A stretch of 64,000 nt of DNA from Paracoccus albicereus (lineage in GTDB: Bacteria; Pseudomonadota; Alphaproteobacteria; Rhodobacterales; Rhodobacteraceae), in NCBI RefSeq assembly GCF_024359525.1, contig NZ_JAKZEU010000001.1:620001-684000 (forward strand), given 5' to 3'. Made by a program: the position numbers and the translations under genes. Of this stretch, positions 45,205 to 54,460 are shown piece after piece (within the stretch, counting starts at the first letter, position 1; every line of letters starts with the position of its first letter). The notes below the pieces were generated by a model. The model was not told the origin of the DNA and made no database searches. It was given only the letters and a program-made list of their open reading frames with translations.

Positions 45205-45831
45205 ATGATCTGGGACACGATCGCGAATATCCCGCTGGCGCAGCTTCTGACCTTCATCGCAGGCGGGTTGGTGATCAACATCGCACCCGGCCAGGACGTG
45301 TTTTTCGCCAGCGCCTGCGGCATCCAGGGTGGACCGCGTGCGGGGATGCTGGCCGGGATCGGTGTCGGATTCGGCGTCCTTTTCCACGTTACCTTGGCGA
45401 CGATCGGTCTGGGCGCGCTGGTCGCGGCCCATCCCGAGGCGCTGCGCGCCATCAAGTACACCGGCGCGGCCTACCTGTTGTGGCTCGCCTGGAACGCGTG
45501 GCACGCCGGCCCGGTCGATTCGCATTCTCGCGGCAGCGTGCAGACCTGGAACATCCTTCGGCGTGGTGCGATGTCCAACATTCTCAACCCCAAGCCGGTG
45601 CTGTTCCTGCTGGCGTTTCTGCCGCAGTTCACGAAGCTGGAATACGGGCCGATCTGGCAGCAGACGCTGAGCCTGGGCCTGATCTTTGCCTTCTTCGGCA
45701 CAGTTGCGACCGTCGCCTATGGTCTTGTCGCGGGCTATGCCGGGCAGCTTCTGGTGCGGCGTATGGGCGTCGTCAACAAGATCGCAGCGGTGATGTTCGC
45801 AGGCCTCGCGGTCCGGCTGGTTGCCAAATGA
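45205..45831 (+). CDS. LysE family translocator
   Basis: 208-residue inner-membrane exporter with about six hydrophobic segments. It shows the LysE/RhtB pattern: IAPGQDVFFASACGIQGGPRAGM near the N-terminus, LKYTGAAYLLWLAWNAW (KYTGAAYLLWLA), GAMSNILNPKPVLFLLAFLPQF and a C-terminal hydrophobic helix. It probably exports an amino acid or similar; substrate unknown. It starts 1 nt after the GFA copy 2 stop and overlaps the rluA-type gene by 4 nt. Confidence 0.9.
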   Translation: MIWDTIANIPLAQLLTFIAGGLVINIAPGQDVFFASACGIQGGPRAGMLAGIGVGFGVLFHVTLATIGLGALVAAHPEALRAIKYTGAAYLLWLAWNAWHAGPVDSHSRGSVQTWNILRRGAMSNILNPKPVLFLLAFLPQFTKLEYGPIWQQTLSLGLIFAFFGTVATVAYGLVAGYAGQLLVRRMGVVNKIAAVMFAGLAVRLVAK

Positions 45832-46475
45832 GCTACACCTACGATCCGCCGCCCGGCCTGCCCGAGATCATCCATGCCGACCATGAGATTCTGATCATCG
45901 ACAAGCCGTCCGGCCTGCTATCGGTACCCGGCAAGGGCGAGGACAAGGCCGATTGTGCGATCGGTCGCCTGCGCGGCGCCTTTCCGACGATCCTGCTGGT
46001 GCACCGGCTGGACCAGGATACATCGGGGGTGATGGTCTTCGCGCTGACGCCGCACGCGCAGCGACACCTATCGAAGCAATTCGAGGATCGGCGCACCAAG
46101 AAGGCCTACGTTGCACGCTTGTCGGGGCGTCTGCAGCCCAAGACCGGCCGTGTCGAGTTGCCGCTGGGGGTCGATTGGCCAAACCGGCCGCGACAGAAGG
46201 TTGACTACGAAAAAGGCCGGCCCGCGCAGACCGATTGGCGTGTGATGAAGAACAATGCGATGGAAACGCGGGTCCGTCTGTATCCCAGAACCGGGCGCAG
46301 TCACCAGTTGCGGGTCCACATGGCTGAAACGGGCCACCCGATCCTGGGTGACCCGCTTTACGCGACCGGCGCAGCGGCCGAACATCCGCGCCTGATGCTG
46401 CATGCTGAAAGCCTGCGCCTGAAGCACCCCGAAACCGGGGTGCAGCAGAGTTTCAACGCGCCGGTACCGTTCTAG
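45828..46475 (+). CDS. rluA: RluA-family pseudouridine synthase
   Basis: 215 residues, catalytic Asp62 in VHRLDQDTSGV, with EILIIDKPSGLLSVPGKG (shortened: IDKPSGLLSVPG), YLVRL-type strand KKAYVARLSGRL and RTGRSHQLRVHM. The length and lack of an S4 domain match E. coli RluA, which modifies 23S rRNA position 746 and tRNA position 32; the exact sites here are inferred. It overlaps the LysE stop (ATGA). Confidence 0.88.
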   Translation: MSYTYDPPPGLPEIIHADHEILIIDKPSGLLSVPGKGEDKADCAIGRLRGAFPTILLVHRLDQDTSGVMVFALTPHAQRHLSKQFEDRRTKKAYVARLSGRLQPKTGRVELPLGVDWPNRPRQKVDYEKGRPAQTDWRVMKNNAMETRVRLYPRTGRSHQLRVHMAETGHPILGDPLYATGAAAEHPRLMLHAESLRLKHPETGVQQSFNAPVPF

Positions 46476-46478
46476 GGG

Positions 46479-47264
46479 TCAGCTTTCCATCCCGTTCGGG
46501 TACCAGTTGCCGATGATGACCTGAGTCCCGCTGTCACCTTCGGACACGAGACGCGCGAACTCTTCCACGTCGCTGTCGCGGTAATGATAGGGATAGACCA
46601 CCGCTGGTTTGAACGCGGCCACGGCCTCGGCTGCCTGCTCGACCGTCATCGTGTAGGGCAGGTTCATCGGCAGGAACGCGACGTCGATGTTCTCCAGCGC
46701 CATCATCTCGGGTGTCGGCTCGGTATCGCCAGCGATGTAGAAGCGCTTGCCGCCGATGGTCAGGATATAGCCGTTGTCGCGACCCTCGGGGTGATACTGC
46801 ATCCGATCTTCTGTCGTGTTGTGGGCCGGAATGGCCTCGATCTGCATGCCCATTGCCTCGACCGTGTCGCCGTTTGCCATCGTGTTGGCGCGCGCTTGCA
46901 TCGCTTCGGGCAGCATGTCGTGAACCGCCGGGTTTGTGATCATGCTGACTTCGCCGAGCGCATCGAGCGTCGGCTGGTCATAGTGATCGCCGTGCTCATG
47001 CGTGATCAGGATCAGGTTCGGCGGTGGCATGTCGGCGTAGAGATCGGCGCCGCCGACGGGATCAAGGTAGATCACGCCGCCCGGCGTCTCGATCACCATC
47101 GACGCATGTTCGACGGGATGAAAGGTGACCTGACCGCCTTCAACCTCGTAGCTGTTCGTGGCTTCTGGCGCGGCGGTGTCCTGGGCGGCGGCAAATCGGG
47201 GCAAGGCTGCGGCGGTCGCGGCGGCGGCGGCGAGCGTCAGTCCAGTGCGGCGTGTCACGTGCAT
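46479..47264 (-). CDS. Exported MBL-fold metallo-hydrolase
   Basis: 261 residues: signal with twin arginine (TRRTGLTLAAAAA) consistent with Tat export, then a metallo-beta-lactamase fold with ITHEHGDHYD (His89-His94 region), later His in IPAHNTTED, IAGDTEPTPEM and a final YPYHYRDSD. The pattern resembles the UPF0173/YtkL-like group; the substrate is unknown. GGAGAGAGAGAG forms its ribosome site. It is convergent with rluA, 3 bp stop to stop, and divergent from the saccharopine genes. Confidence 0.87.
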   Translation of the reverse strand: MHVTRRTGLTLAAAAATAAALPRFAAAQDTAAPEATNSYEVEGGQVTFHPVEHASMVIETPGGVIYLDPVGGADLYADMPPPNLILITHEHGDHYDQPTLDALGEVSMITNPAVHDMLPEAMQARANTMANGDTVEAMGMQIEAIPAHNTTEDRMQYHPEGRDNGYILTIGGKRFYIAGDTEPTPEMMALENIDVAFLPMNLPYTMTVEQAAEAVAAFKPAVVYPYHYRDSDVEEFARLVSEGDSGTQVIIGNWYPNGMES

Positions 47265-47414
47265 CTCTCTCTCTCCTGCTGGGGTGGATTGCCAAATGTT
47301 CACCACGCCAACCCCAAGCGACGCTGCGGGTTCCGCCACGCGTTCCGCGCCTTGCCCCTGTGCTGCCCCTCGCCTAGGACTTCCTCTCGGGGCGCGAGCG
47401 AGGGGTTGCAGGCG

Positions 47415-48476
47415 ATGACGCATCTTTGGGTCAGGGCGGAAAGCCGGGCGAACGAGGACCGGGTGGGGATCACCCCTGACGGTGTCGCGGCACTTCGCAA
47501 GCAGGGTATCCACGTCACGGTCGAGGACAGCGGCCGGCGCATCATTCCAACGGCCGATTACGAGGCCGCGGGCGCCTCGATTGCGCCGGAAGGATCATGG
47601 ACCAGCGCGCCGGATGATGCGCTGGTTTTCGGCCTGAAGGAGCTGCCCGAGGACGGAACGCCGCTGCGCCACCGTCACATCATGTTCGGTCATGCCTTCA
47701 AGGGCCAGCCGGCCGGCCGGGTCCTGCTCGACCGGTTTCGCGCAGGCGGCGGCACGCTTTACGATCTGGAATACTTGGTGGACGAGGACGGGCGCAGACT
47801 GGCGGCCTTCGGGTACTGGGCAGGCTATGCGGGGGCGGCGGTCTCGCTTTACGCTTGGGCGGCGCAGCAGCTAGGCGGCATCTGCGGTCCGATCGCACCT
47901 TATCGCGACCGGCAGGCGCTGGATGCCGATCTTCGCGCGCATCTGGACGGGACGGCACGACCACGCCCCCATGCAATCGTCATCGGCGCAAAGGGGCGCG
48001 TCGGGACCGGTGCATCGGACCTGCTTCACGCGATGGGCGTTACCGTCACCCGGTGGGACATGGCCGAGACGGCCCATGGCGGCCCCTTCCCCGAAATCCT
48101 TGGACACGAGATCTTCATCAACGCGATCCTCGCCCAGCCCGGCGTTCCGGTCTTCGTTCCCGCGGACGCAGTGCGGCCGGGCCGCGCGCTGACGGTGATC
48201 GGTGATGTCGCCTGCGATCCCACCAGCGACTTTTCACCCATCAAGGTCTACGACCGCACGACCGACTGGGCGCAGCCCGCATTGCGGGTGGCGGATCATC
48301 CACCGCTGGACGTCGTGGCAATCGACAACCTGCCCTCGCTCTTGCCGCGCGAGAGCTCCGAGGATTACGCGGCACAATTGTTGCCGGTGCTGCAGCAGCT
48401 CGATGCCTTGGACGCCGGGGCCTGGGGCCGCGCCCGCGCGACCTTCGACCGCCATGTTTCAGGAGAACCCGCATGA
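47415..48476 (+). CDS. Saccharopine dehydrogenase (NAD+, L-lysine-forming type)
   Basis: 353 residues resembling yeast Lys1: VRAESRANEDRVGITPDGVAAL and the AlaDH/PNT-like N-domain, FGHAFKGQ, TLYDLEYLVDEDGRRLAAFGY, the NAD motif VIGAKGRVGTGAS, and VIGDVACDPTSD. It interconverts lysine plus 2-oxoglutarate and saccharopine. Together with the next gene it forms a two-step pathway. The start at 47415 has only a weak ribosome site, GGGGTTGCAGG. Coupled to the following gene by 4 nt. Confidence 0.9.
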   Translation: MTHLWVRAESRANEDRVGITPDGVAALRKQGIHVTVEDSGRRIIPTADYEAAGASIAPEGSWTSAPDDALVFGLKELPEDGTPLRHRHIMFGHAFKGQPAGRVLLDRFRAGGGTLYDLEYLVDEDGRRLAAFGYWAGYAGAAVSLYAWAAQQLGGICGPIAPYRDRQALDADLRAHLDGTARPRPHAIVIGAKGRVGTGASDLLHAMGVTVTRWDMAETAHGGPFPEILGHEIFINAILAQPGVPVFVPADAVRPGRALTVIGDVACDPTSDFSPIKVYDRTTDWAQPALRVADHPPLDVVAIDNLPSLLPRESSEDYAAQLLPVLQQLDALDAGAWGRARATFDRHVSGEPA

Positions 48477-49612
48477 ACATCCACTGGATCGGCACCGGAC
48501 TTTCCGCGATCCCCGGCCTGCGTCGGCTGATCGAGGGCGGTCACGACGTCATTGTCTGGAACCGGACCGAAGCCAAGGCGCGCGATGCGGTCGGCGATCT
48601 GACCGACGACATCCGCACCTATACGCCAGAGGCGTTGGCGGACGCGCTGCGCAAGGGCGATATCGTCGTCTCGATGCTGCCGGCGGATCAGCATGTCGCG
48701 TTGGCACAACTTTGCATCGAGCGCGGGGCGCACTTCGTCAGTTCGTCCTACATCGCGCCTGAAATGGCGGCTCTGGACGATTCGGCGAAGGCTGCGGGCG
48801 TCGCACTGGTGAACGAGGTCGGGCTCGACCCTGGCATCGACCACCTGATGGCGCACGATCTGGTTGCCGATTACCGTCAGGTCGCACAACCGGGTGATAC
48901 GGTCACCTTCACCTCCTATTGCGGCGGGGTGCCAAAGCATCCGAACCCGTTCCGCTACAAGTTCAGCTGGTCCCCGCTGGGCGTTCTGCGGGCGCTGCGC
49001 TCACCCTCGCGCTCGCTTAGGGCGGGAGAGGTACGGGACGTCGCCCGCCCGTGGCATGCAATCGATGATTATGTCGCGCCGTTGCCGGTGCCCGAACATT
49101 TCGAAGTCTATCCGAACCGGGACTCGTTGCCCTTCATCGACCAGTACGGGTTCGATTCCGCCTGGCAGGTCACCGATTTCGTGCGTGGCACGATCCGCCT
49201 TAAAGGGTGGTCAGAAGCGTGGTCGCCCGTCTTCACCGAAATCGAGGGGCTGACCGGCGCGGATGGCGAGGCACGGTTGCGCGCGATGTCCGAAGAATTC
49301 TGGCGCGATCACGCCTATGCGCCGGGTGAGCCGGACCGCGTCGTGCTGTTCGTTGCACTACAGGCGCAACGCGATGGGGCGACCACCTGGCACAAGGAAT
49401 GGGTGCTGGACGCGATGGGCGACGCCAAGGCGAGTGCGATGGCCCGGCTCGTCTCGGTCACCGTAGCCTTGGCGGTCGAGGCCTTGGTCGCGGGGCGCAT
49501 TGCGCCGGGCGTCCATGCTGCGCCAGATGATCCCGATCTGATCGCCGACTGGCTCGTCGAAATCGGCCGGATCGCGCAGCACGTCGCGCGGGTGGATCAC
49601 CTGCGCGGCTGA
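48473..49612 (+). CDS. Saccharopine dehydrogenase (L-glutamate-forming, Lys9-like)
   Basis: 379 residues. The N-terminal nucleotide motif is HWIGTGLSAIPGLRRLIE, then IVVSMLPADQHVALAQ, NEVGLDPGIDHLMAHDL (typical of Lys9) and TSYCGGVPKHPNPFRYKFSWSP. It splits saccharopine into glutamate and aminoadipate semialdehyde. With the preceding enzyme this forms the mammalian-like lysine breakdown route, or the reverse. No aminoadipate-semialdehyde dehydrogenase is beside it. ATGA overlap with the first gene. Confidence 0.9.
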   Translation: MNIHWIGTGLSAIPGLRRLIEGGHDVIVWNRTEAKARDAVGDLTDDIRTYTPEALADALRKGDIVVSMLPADQHVALAQLCIERGAHFVSSSYIAPEMAALDDSAKAAGVALVNEVGLDPGIDHLMAHDLVADYRQVAQPGDTVTFTSYCGGVPKHPNPFRYKFSWSPLGVLRALRSPSRSLRAGEVRDVARPWHAIDDYVAPLPVPEHFEVYPNRDSLPFIDQYGFDSAWQVTDFVRGTIRLKGWSEAWSPVFTEIEGLTGADGEARLRAMSEEFWRDHAYAPGEPDRVVLFVALQAQRDGATTWHKEWVLDAMGDAKASAMARLVSVTVALAVEALVAGRIAPGVHAAPDDPDLIADWLVEIGRIAQHVARVDHLRG

Positions 49613-49711
49613 GCGCTGGCGCGATTGTTATCCCGTCTGCGGCCACCTGCCGGAACGGGCCGCTGCGATGCCACGTTCCGATCCCATCATCACATGAAAG
49701 GGATCGACGCC

Positions 49712-50893
49712 ATGCTCCGCCGCATTTCCTCCACCGCCCTCGTCCTTGCCGCGACCGCGACAGGCGCGGCGGCGTTCAACGAAGCGCCACCCCATGCGCC
49801 GAACCAGCAGCCGGCATTTGCGGGACAGACCCGTGCGCCCGAAATGGGGGACGACATTCCGCTGGTGACGGAGAACATCGTCGAAGGATTGGTCCATCCC
49901 TGGGGTATGGCCGAGCTGACCGGCGGCGTGTGGGTCGTGACCGAGAAACCCGGCCGCATGCGGTTGATCGGCCCGGACGGTGCGATCTCTGCCCCGTTGA
50001 CAGGCCTGCCCGAGGTCGATGCGCGTGGACAGGGCGGTCTTCTGGACGTCGCTGTTGCCGAAGATTTCGGCCAGACGCGACGCCTGTGGTGGACCTTTGC
50101 CGAGCCGCGCGAGGGTGGCAACGCCACCGCCGTCGCCACGGGCACGCTGTCGGCCGACAGTACGGCGCTGGAAAATGTCGAGGTCATCTTCCAGCAGCAG
50201 CCGGCCTGGCAGTCGGACAAGCATTTCGGCTCTCGCCTCGTCTTTGACGGCAATGGTGCGCTGTTCGTCACCACGGGCGAACGATCGAACCCCGAGCCGC
50301 GCCAGCTTGCGCAGGACGTGACAACACACCTTGGCAAGGTGTTGCGGATCAACCCCGAAGGTGGGGCAGCCAGCGGCAATCCACAGATCCCGAACGGACA
50401 GCCTGAAATCTGGTCCTGGGGTCATCGAAACCTGCAATCGGCCGCACTAGGCCCAGACGGCCAGCTCTGGACGGTCGAACATGGTCCTAAGGGCGGGGAC
50501 GAACTGAACCGGCCGCAATCAGGTCGCAATTACGGCTGGCCGATCATTACCTATGGCATCGATTATTCCGGTGCGCCGATCGGCGAAGGCATCACAGCGC
50601 GCGAGGGGATGGAGCAACCGGTCTATTATTGGGACCCGGTGATCGGGCCGTCGGGGATGGATTTCTACGACGGCGACATGTTCCCCGAATGGCAGGGCGA
50701 TGCCCTGATCGGTGGCCTTGTCGCGCAGGCCATCGTGCGCCTTGATATCGCGGATGGTCAGGTTGCGGGCGAAGCGCGTCACCTTGAAGGAATCGGCCGG
50801 ATCCGTGATGTCGAGGTCGCCTCGGACGGTTCGGTGATGCTGCTGACCGACGCCGATAACGGTGCCCTGGTCCGCGTGAGCCGTGGTGAGTAG
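49712..50893 (+). CDS. PQQ-dependent sugar dehydrogenase-type beta-propeller protein (YliI-like)
   Basis: 393 residues: signal peptide 1-22 (AATATGAAAF), then a six-blade propeller of the soluble aldose (glucose/sorbosone) dehydrogenase family: VEGLVHPWGMAEL, GQGGLLDVAVAEDF, KHFGSRLVFDGNGALFVTTGER, WSWGHRNLQSAALG, EHGPKGGDELN, GRNYGWPIITYG. The periplasmic enzyme would use PQQ; no pqq genes are in the window. ATG 49712 (AAAGGGA upstream) is favoured over 49694. Confidence 0.9.
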   Translation: MLRRISSTALVLAATATGAAAFNEAPPHAPNQQPAFAGQTRAPEMGDDIPLVTENIVEGLVHPWGMAELTGGVWVVTEKPGRMRLIGPDGAISAPLTGLPEVDARGQGGLLDVAVAEDFGQTRRLWWTFAEPREGGNATAVATGTLSADSTALENVEVIFQQQPAWQSDKHFGSRLVFDGNGALFVTTGERSNPEPRQLAQDVTTHLGKVLRINPEGGAASGNPQIPNGQPEIWSWGHRNLQSAALGPDGQLWTVEHGPKGGDELNRPQSGRNYGWPIITYGIDYSGAPIGEGITAREGMEQPVYYWDPVIGPSGMDFYDGDMFPEWQGDALIGGLVAQAIVRLDIADGQVAGEARHLEGIGRIRDVEVASDGSVMLLTDADNGALVRVSRGE

Positions 50894-50896
50894 GGC

Positions 50897-52699
50897 CTAG
50901 CCACTACGCCCGAAAAGCCGCTCGATGTCGGTGAGGTTAAGCTTCACCCATGTCGGGCGGCCATGGTTGCACTGACCTGACCGGGGCGTCACTTCCATCT
51001 CTCGAAGAAGCGCGTCCATTTCCGGCAATGTCATCCGCCGACCGGACCGAACCGAACCATGGCAGGCCATCGACGACAGGACGGCATCAAGTCGGCCGCG
51101 TAGCCGATCGGAAACGTCACCGTCGCTCAGATCGTCAAGAATATCGCGAAGCAACGCCCCTGCATCCAGCCGCGGCAGCATCGCCGGAACCTCGCGGACG
51201 GCGATCGCGCCCGGCCCGAAAGGTTCGATGGCCAGACCAAGATCGGCAAGCTCCTCGGTGAGATCGAGGATGCGTCTGGCGTCGGCCTCATCCAGCGCGA
51301 CGATCTCGGGGATCAGCAGTGCCTGGCGCGTCACGGCGCGCCTAGACGCCTGATTCTTCAGACGCTCATAGACCAACCGTTCATGCGCCGCGTGCTGGTC
51401 GACCAGAATGAAACCGTCTGTCGTCTGCGCGACGATATAGTTTTCGTGCAACTGGGCGCGAGCCGTCCCCAAGGGAAAATCTTGCGCGGGCGGGGCAGGC
51501 GCGACCTCCGGCGTTTCAGCAAATCCCGTGGGCCGGATCGGCGCTTGCGCAGCGTAGGCTGTCGGACGCGCAAGCAGCGATGGCTGCGGCCTGGACTGAG
51601 GGTTGTTTACGGCCTCGACAGGTTCCGAGGTGAAGGCAGCGGCGGTTTCTGTCCCGATCGTCGAACTTGACCGGTGTCCCGCCCCGACCATCGCATGACG
51701 AAGTGTCGAGACGACCAGCCCCCGCGCGGCGCTTGGATCCCGGAACCGCACCTCCGCCTTGGCGGGATGGACGTTAACATCCACCAATTGCGGGTCGCAG
51801 GCGACGAACAGGACCGCCGCGGGATGGCGGCCGGATGCCAGGACGTCCATATAGCCCGCGCGCAGTGCGCCGGTCAGCAGCTTGTCGCGGACGGGGCGAC
51901 CGTTGACATACAGATGCTGCGCGACCGCCGCGCCGCGCGAATAGGTCGGCAGGGCGGCGAAACCCGTCAGGGTCACGCCGTCGCGCTCGGCATCGATGGC
52001 CAGCGCATTGTCGATGAAGTCCCGTCCCATGATCCGCGCAAGCCGCGCCTGCAGCGCATCGAAGAAATCGCCCTGTTCGGCATCAGCGCGAAAGACCTCT
52101 CGCTCGCCATCGCTCAACGTGAAGGCGACGCTCGGTTCGGCGATCGCGAGGTGGCGGACGACCTCGGCTATGGCCTGCAGTTCGGCGCGCGGCGTGCGCA
52201 GGAATTTCAGTCGCGCAGGGGTCGCGAAGAACAGGTCGCGCAGTTCGACCACGGTGCCGCGATTGCCCGCGGCGGGACGGACCGGGCCGATACACCCTCC
52301 GGCGACGGAGATCGTCGCACCATCAGCCCCTGCCGCGCGCGACGTGATCGTCAGACGCCCGACCGCACCAAGGCTGGGCAGCGCCTCGCCCCGGAAGCCA
52401 AAGCTGCGAATCGCGAGAAGATCAGAGCCGTCGATCTTGCTGGTCGCGTGACGGGCCAGCGCCAGCGGCAGATCCTCTGCCGTCATCCCGCAACCATCGT
52501 CGGCGACACGGATCAGAGCCCTTCCCCCGTCGACAACGGTGACATCGACGCGGTTGGCGCCTGCATCCAGCGCGTTTTCGACCAATTCCTTGACCGCAGA
52601 GGCCGGACGCTCGACCACCTCGCCCGCCGCGATCCGATTCGCGGCAGCTTCGTCCAACTGTCTGATGATAGGCCGGATATGGGGGCTATGGGTATTCAT
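50897..52699 (-). CDS. mutL: DNA mismatch repair protein MutL
   Basis: 600 residues. The GHKL ATPase part (1-330) has ELVENALDAGA, VADDGCGM and SFGFRGEALPSLG. After a variable linker (340-420) the C-terminal domain has VDQHAAHERLVYERL, the DQHAxxExxxxE metal site of the endonuclease, and ACHGSVRSGR and QCNHGRPTW near the end. So this is an endonuclease-active MutL, as in bacteria lacking MutH. Convergent with the sugar dehydrogenase, 3 bp apart. Confidence 0.97.
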   Translation of the reverse strand: MNTHSPHIRPIIRQLDEAAANRIAAGEVVERPASAVKELVENALDAGANRVDVTVVDGGRALIRVADDGCGMTAEDLPLALARHATSKIDGSDLLAIRSFGFRGEALPSLGAVGRLTITSRAAGADGATISVAGGCIGPVRPAAGNRGTVVELRDLFFATPARLKFLRTPRAELQAIAEVVRHLAIAEPSVAFTLSDGEREVFRADAEQGDFFDALQARLARIMGRDFIDNALAIDAERDGVTLTGFAALPTYSRGAAVAQHLYVNGRPVRDKLLTGALRAGYMDVLASGRHPAAVLFVACDPQLVDVNVHPAKAEVRFRDPSAARGLVVSTLRHAMVGAGHRSSSTIGTETAAAFTSEPVEAVNNPQSRPQPSLLARPTAYAAQAPIRPTGFAETPEVAPAPPAQDFPLGTARAQLHENYIVAQTTDGFILVDQHAAHERLVYERLKNQASRRAVTRQALLIPEIVALDEADARRILDLTEELADLGLAIEPFGPGAIAVREVPAMLPRLDAGALLRDILDDLSDGDVSDRLRGRLDAVLSSMACHGSVRSGRRMTLPEMDALLREMEVTPRSGQCNHGRPTWVKLNLTDIERLFGRSG

Positions 52700-52826
52700 G
52701 GCCCCAGATATAGCATCAGCCTAAGGCGCCCGAAAGAAAATGATGCCTTCGCTGTGCTTGGCGGAAACCGCCTGCGCAAATCGACGTTGACTTGGTCACA
52801 GACAGTTCAACCGTGGGAGACACGAC

Positions 52827-53006
52827 ATGACGGGAAAGTTTGCAATCATCCTCTGCACTGCGACGCTGGCACTCGCAGCATGCGGCCCTAACGCGCAGAC
52901 GCGCGCAGTAACCGGTGGTGCGACCGGCCTTGCCGTAGGCGGCCCGGTCGGTGCAGCGGTCGGCGCGGCTGCCGGCGGCACGGGCGCGGTGCGGGTGAAC
53001 CCCTGA
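52827..53006 (+). CDS. Tiny glycine-zipper lipoprotein
   Basis: 59 residues. Lipobox ALAAC places the acylated Cys at 19, followed by GPNAQTRAVTGG and a glycine-zipper stretch (GLAVGGPVGAAVGAAAGG). It resembles the small YMGG/entericidin-type or SlyB-type lipoproteins that are membrane-associated stress proteins; function unknown. GGGAGAC precedes the ATG. Too short for most gene finders, but the complete lipoprotein signal makes it credible. Its stop is 35 bp before a bidirectional terminator. Confidence 0.82.
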   Translation: MTGKFAIILCTATLALAACGPNAQTRAVTGGATGLAVGGPVGAAVGAAAGGTGAVRVNP

Positions 53007-53040
53007 CCTGCGCTAGGCAAAACGCCGATTGTACAAGTGA

Positions 53041-53068
53041 AAAAGCCCGGCCATCCAGCCGGGCTTTC
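53041..53068 (-). terminator. Bidirectional rho-independent terminator
   Basis: AAAGCCCGGC (53043-53052) and GCCGGGCTTT (53059-53068) pair around a 6-nt loop. On the minus strand it continues into TTTTT, so it best serves the M16 peptidase pair that ends at 53081; on the plus strand it can end the tiny lipoprotein transcript. Confidence 0.9.
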
Positions 53069-53080
53069 GCATCAAAGTCG

Positions 53081-54460
53081 TTATCCCTCTGCAGGAACGG
53101 CTTCGTCCGAATTCCGCAATCCTGGATCGCCTTGGCCTGACACGGCCGGATCGGTTGCTTCCACCCCTTCGGGGCGTCCAACCAGCACGAACCGCAACCC
53201 GTCGGCGTCCAGCAGGCGCTGCGCCACGCGCTTCACATCCTCGGCCGTCACCGCCTCGACCATCGCGTTCCGATTATTGATGTAATCAATTGGCAGGCCG
53301 ATCAGCTGCATCCCGGACAGGATGCCCGCAATCTTGCCATTCCCGTCAAAGCGCAACGGGTATTCGCCGGTGATGTAGGTCTTGGCGTCGTTCAGTTCGG
53401 CCTCGGTGACCTCCCCCGTCGCCATCCGCGCCCATTCCTGACGGATCAGGTCCAGCCCTTCGCCGACCTTTTCATTCGCGCTGGACATGCCGCCCTGCCA
53501 CGTCTGACCGTAAAGTCCGGCGGCGATGCCCGTACGGATCCCGTATGTCAGGCCACGCTTTTCACGCAGCTCCTCGGTCAGGCGGGAACTGAAGCCGCCC
53601 CCGCCAAGAATGTGGTTCGCAACGAAGGCTGCAAAGTAATCCGGATCCTCAATGGGAAGGCCGGGACCGGCAAAGCTGACCACAGTCTGGGGGCTGTCCC
53701 AGTCGATCACGGTCACGCCGGGCGTCAGCTGCAGCTCGGCCATGTCGGGCAGCGGCGCGGACCCATCGGCTGGCAGGCCGCCCAGCACGTCGTCGATCAG
53801 CTGCCCCAACTGCTCGGGGGTGATGTCGCCGGCTGCACCGACAAAGACCCGATCACGCGCCAGAACGCGCCCTTTGGCATCGACAAGATCGTCTCGCGTC
53901 AGCGCCGCAAGACTGTCCATGGTCCCATTGATCGACGTCGCATAGGGGTGATCGCCCCAAGCCTGCTGCGACAGTTCCTTGGCACCAATCGCGCCGGGAT
54001 CGGTCGCCTCGGACCGAATGATGGCCTGCACCTGGGCCCGGACGCGTTCGATCGCCTGATCGTCGAAGCGAGGCTCGGTCAGCGCAAGACGCAACAGATC
54101 CGCGGCCTGATCGCGGTTTTCGGTCAGCATTTGCGCACCGACTTCCAGCGAATCGTCGCCTGCATCGAAACTGAAGCTGGCGCCGAGGGCCTGCGCCTCC
54201 TCCGCGAACGCGGTCGAATCGTACTCGCCCGCGCCTTCCTCCAGCAGTGCGGTCATCAGGTTGACGGCACCACGCTTTTCCGGCGCATCGAGACTGGCGC
54301 CACCCTGGAAGGTCAGGCTCAGCGCGGTGAAGGGGATCGAGTGATCCTCGACCAGCCAGGCCTCGATCCCGCCGGGGGATTCGACGCGCTGGATCTCGAT
54401 TGCCTGAGCGGGGATCGCGAACAGGGTCAGGCAGAGTGCAAGGGCCGCACGCAGCATCAT
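53081..54460 (-). CDS. M16 (pitrilysin) family protein, non-catalytic partner
   Basis: 459 residues with a signal peptide (1-20) and two M16 domains. The zinc motif HxxEH is missing: the matching helix reads AVNLMTALLEEG. The C-terminal half keeps the R..Y pair (REKRGLTYGIR) that binds substrate. Together with the upstream active subunit this gives the usual M16B heterodimer (as in mitochondrial processing peptidase or PqqF-like pairs). Its ATG overlaps the stop of the active subunit by 4 nt. Confidence 0.91.
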   Translation of the reverse strand: MMLRAALALCLTLFAIPAQAIEIQRVESPGGIEAWLVEDHSIPFTALSLTFQGGASLDAPEKRGAVNLMTALLEEGAGEYDSTAFAEEAQALGASFSFDAGDDSLEVGAQMLTENRDQAADLLRLALTEPRFDDQAIERVRAQVQAIIRSEATDPGAIGAKELSQQAWGDHPYATSINGTMDSLAALTRDDLVDAKGRVLARDRVFVGAAGDITPEQLGQLIDDVLGGLPADGSAPLPDMAELQLTPGVTVIDWDSPQTVVSFAGPGLPIEDPDYFAAFVANHILGGGGFSSRLTEELREKRGLTYGIRTGIAAGLYGQTWQGGMSSANEKVGEGLDLIRQEWARMATGEVTEAELNDAKTYITGEYPLRFDGNGKIAGILSGMQLIGLPIDYINNRNAMVEAVTAEDVKRVAQRLLDADGLRFVLVGRPEGVEATDPAVSGQGDPGLRNSDEAVPAEG

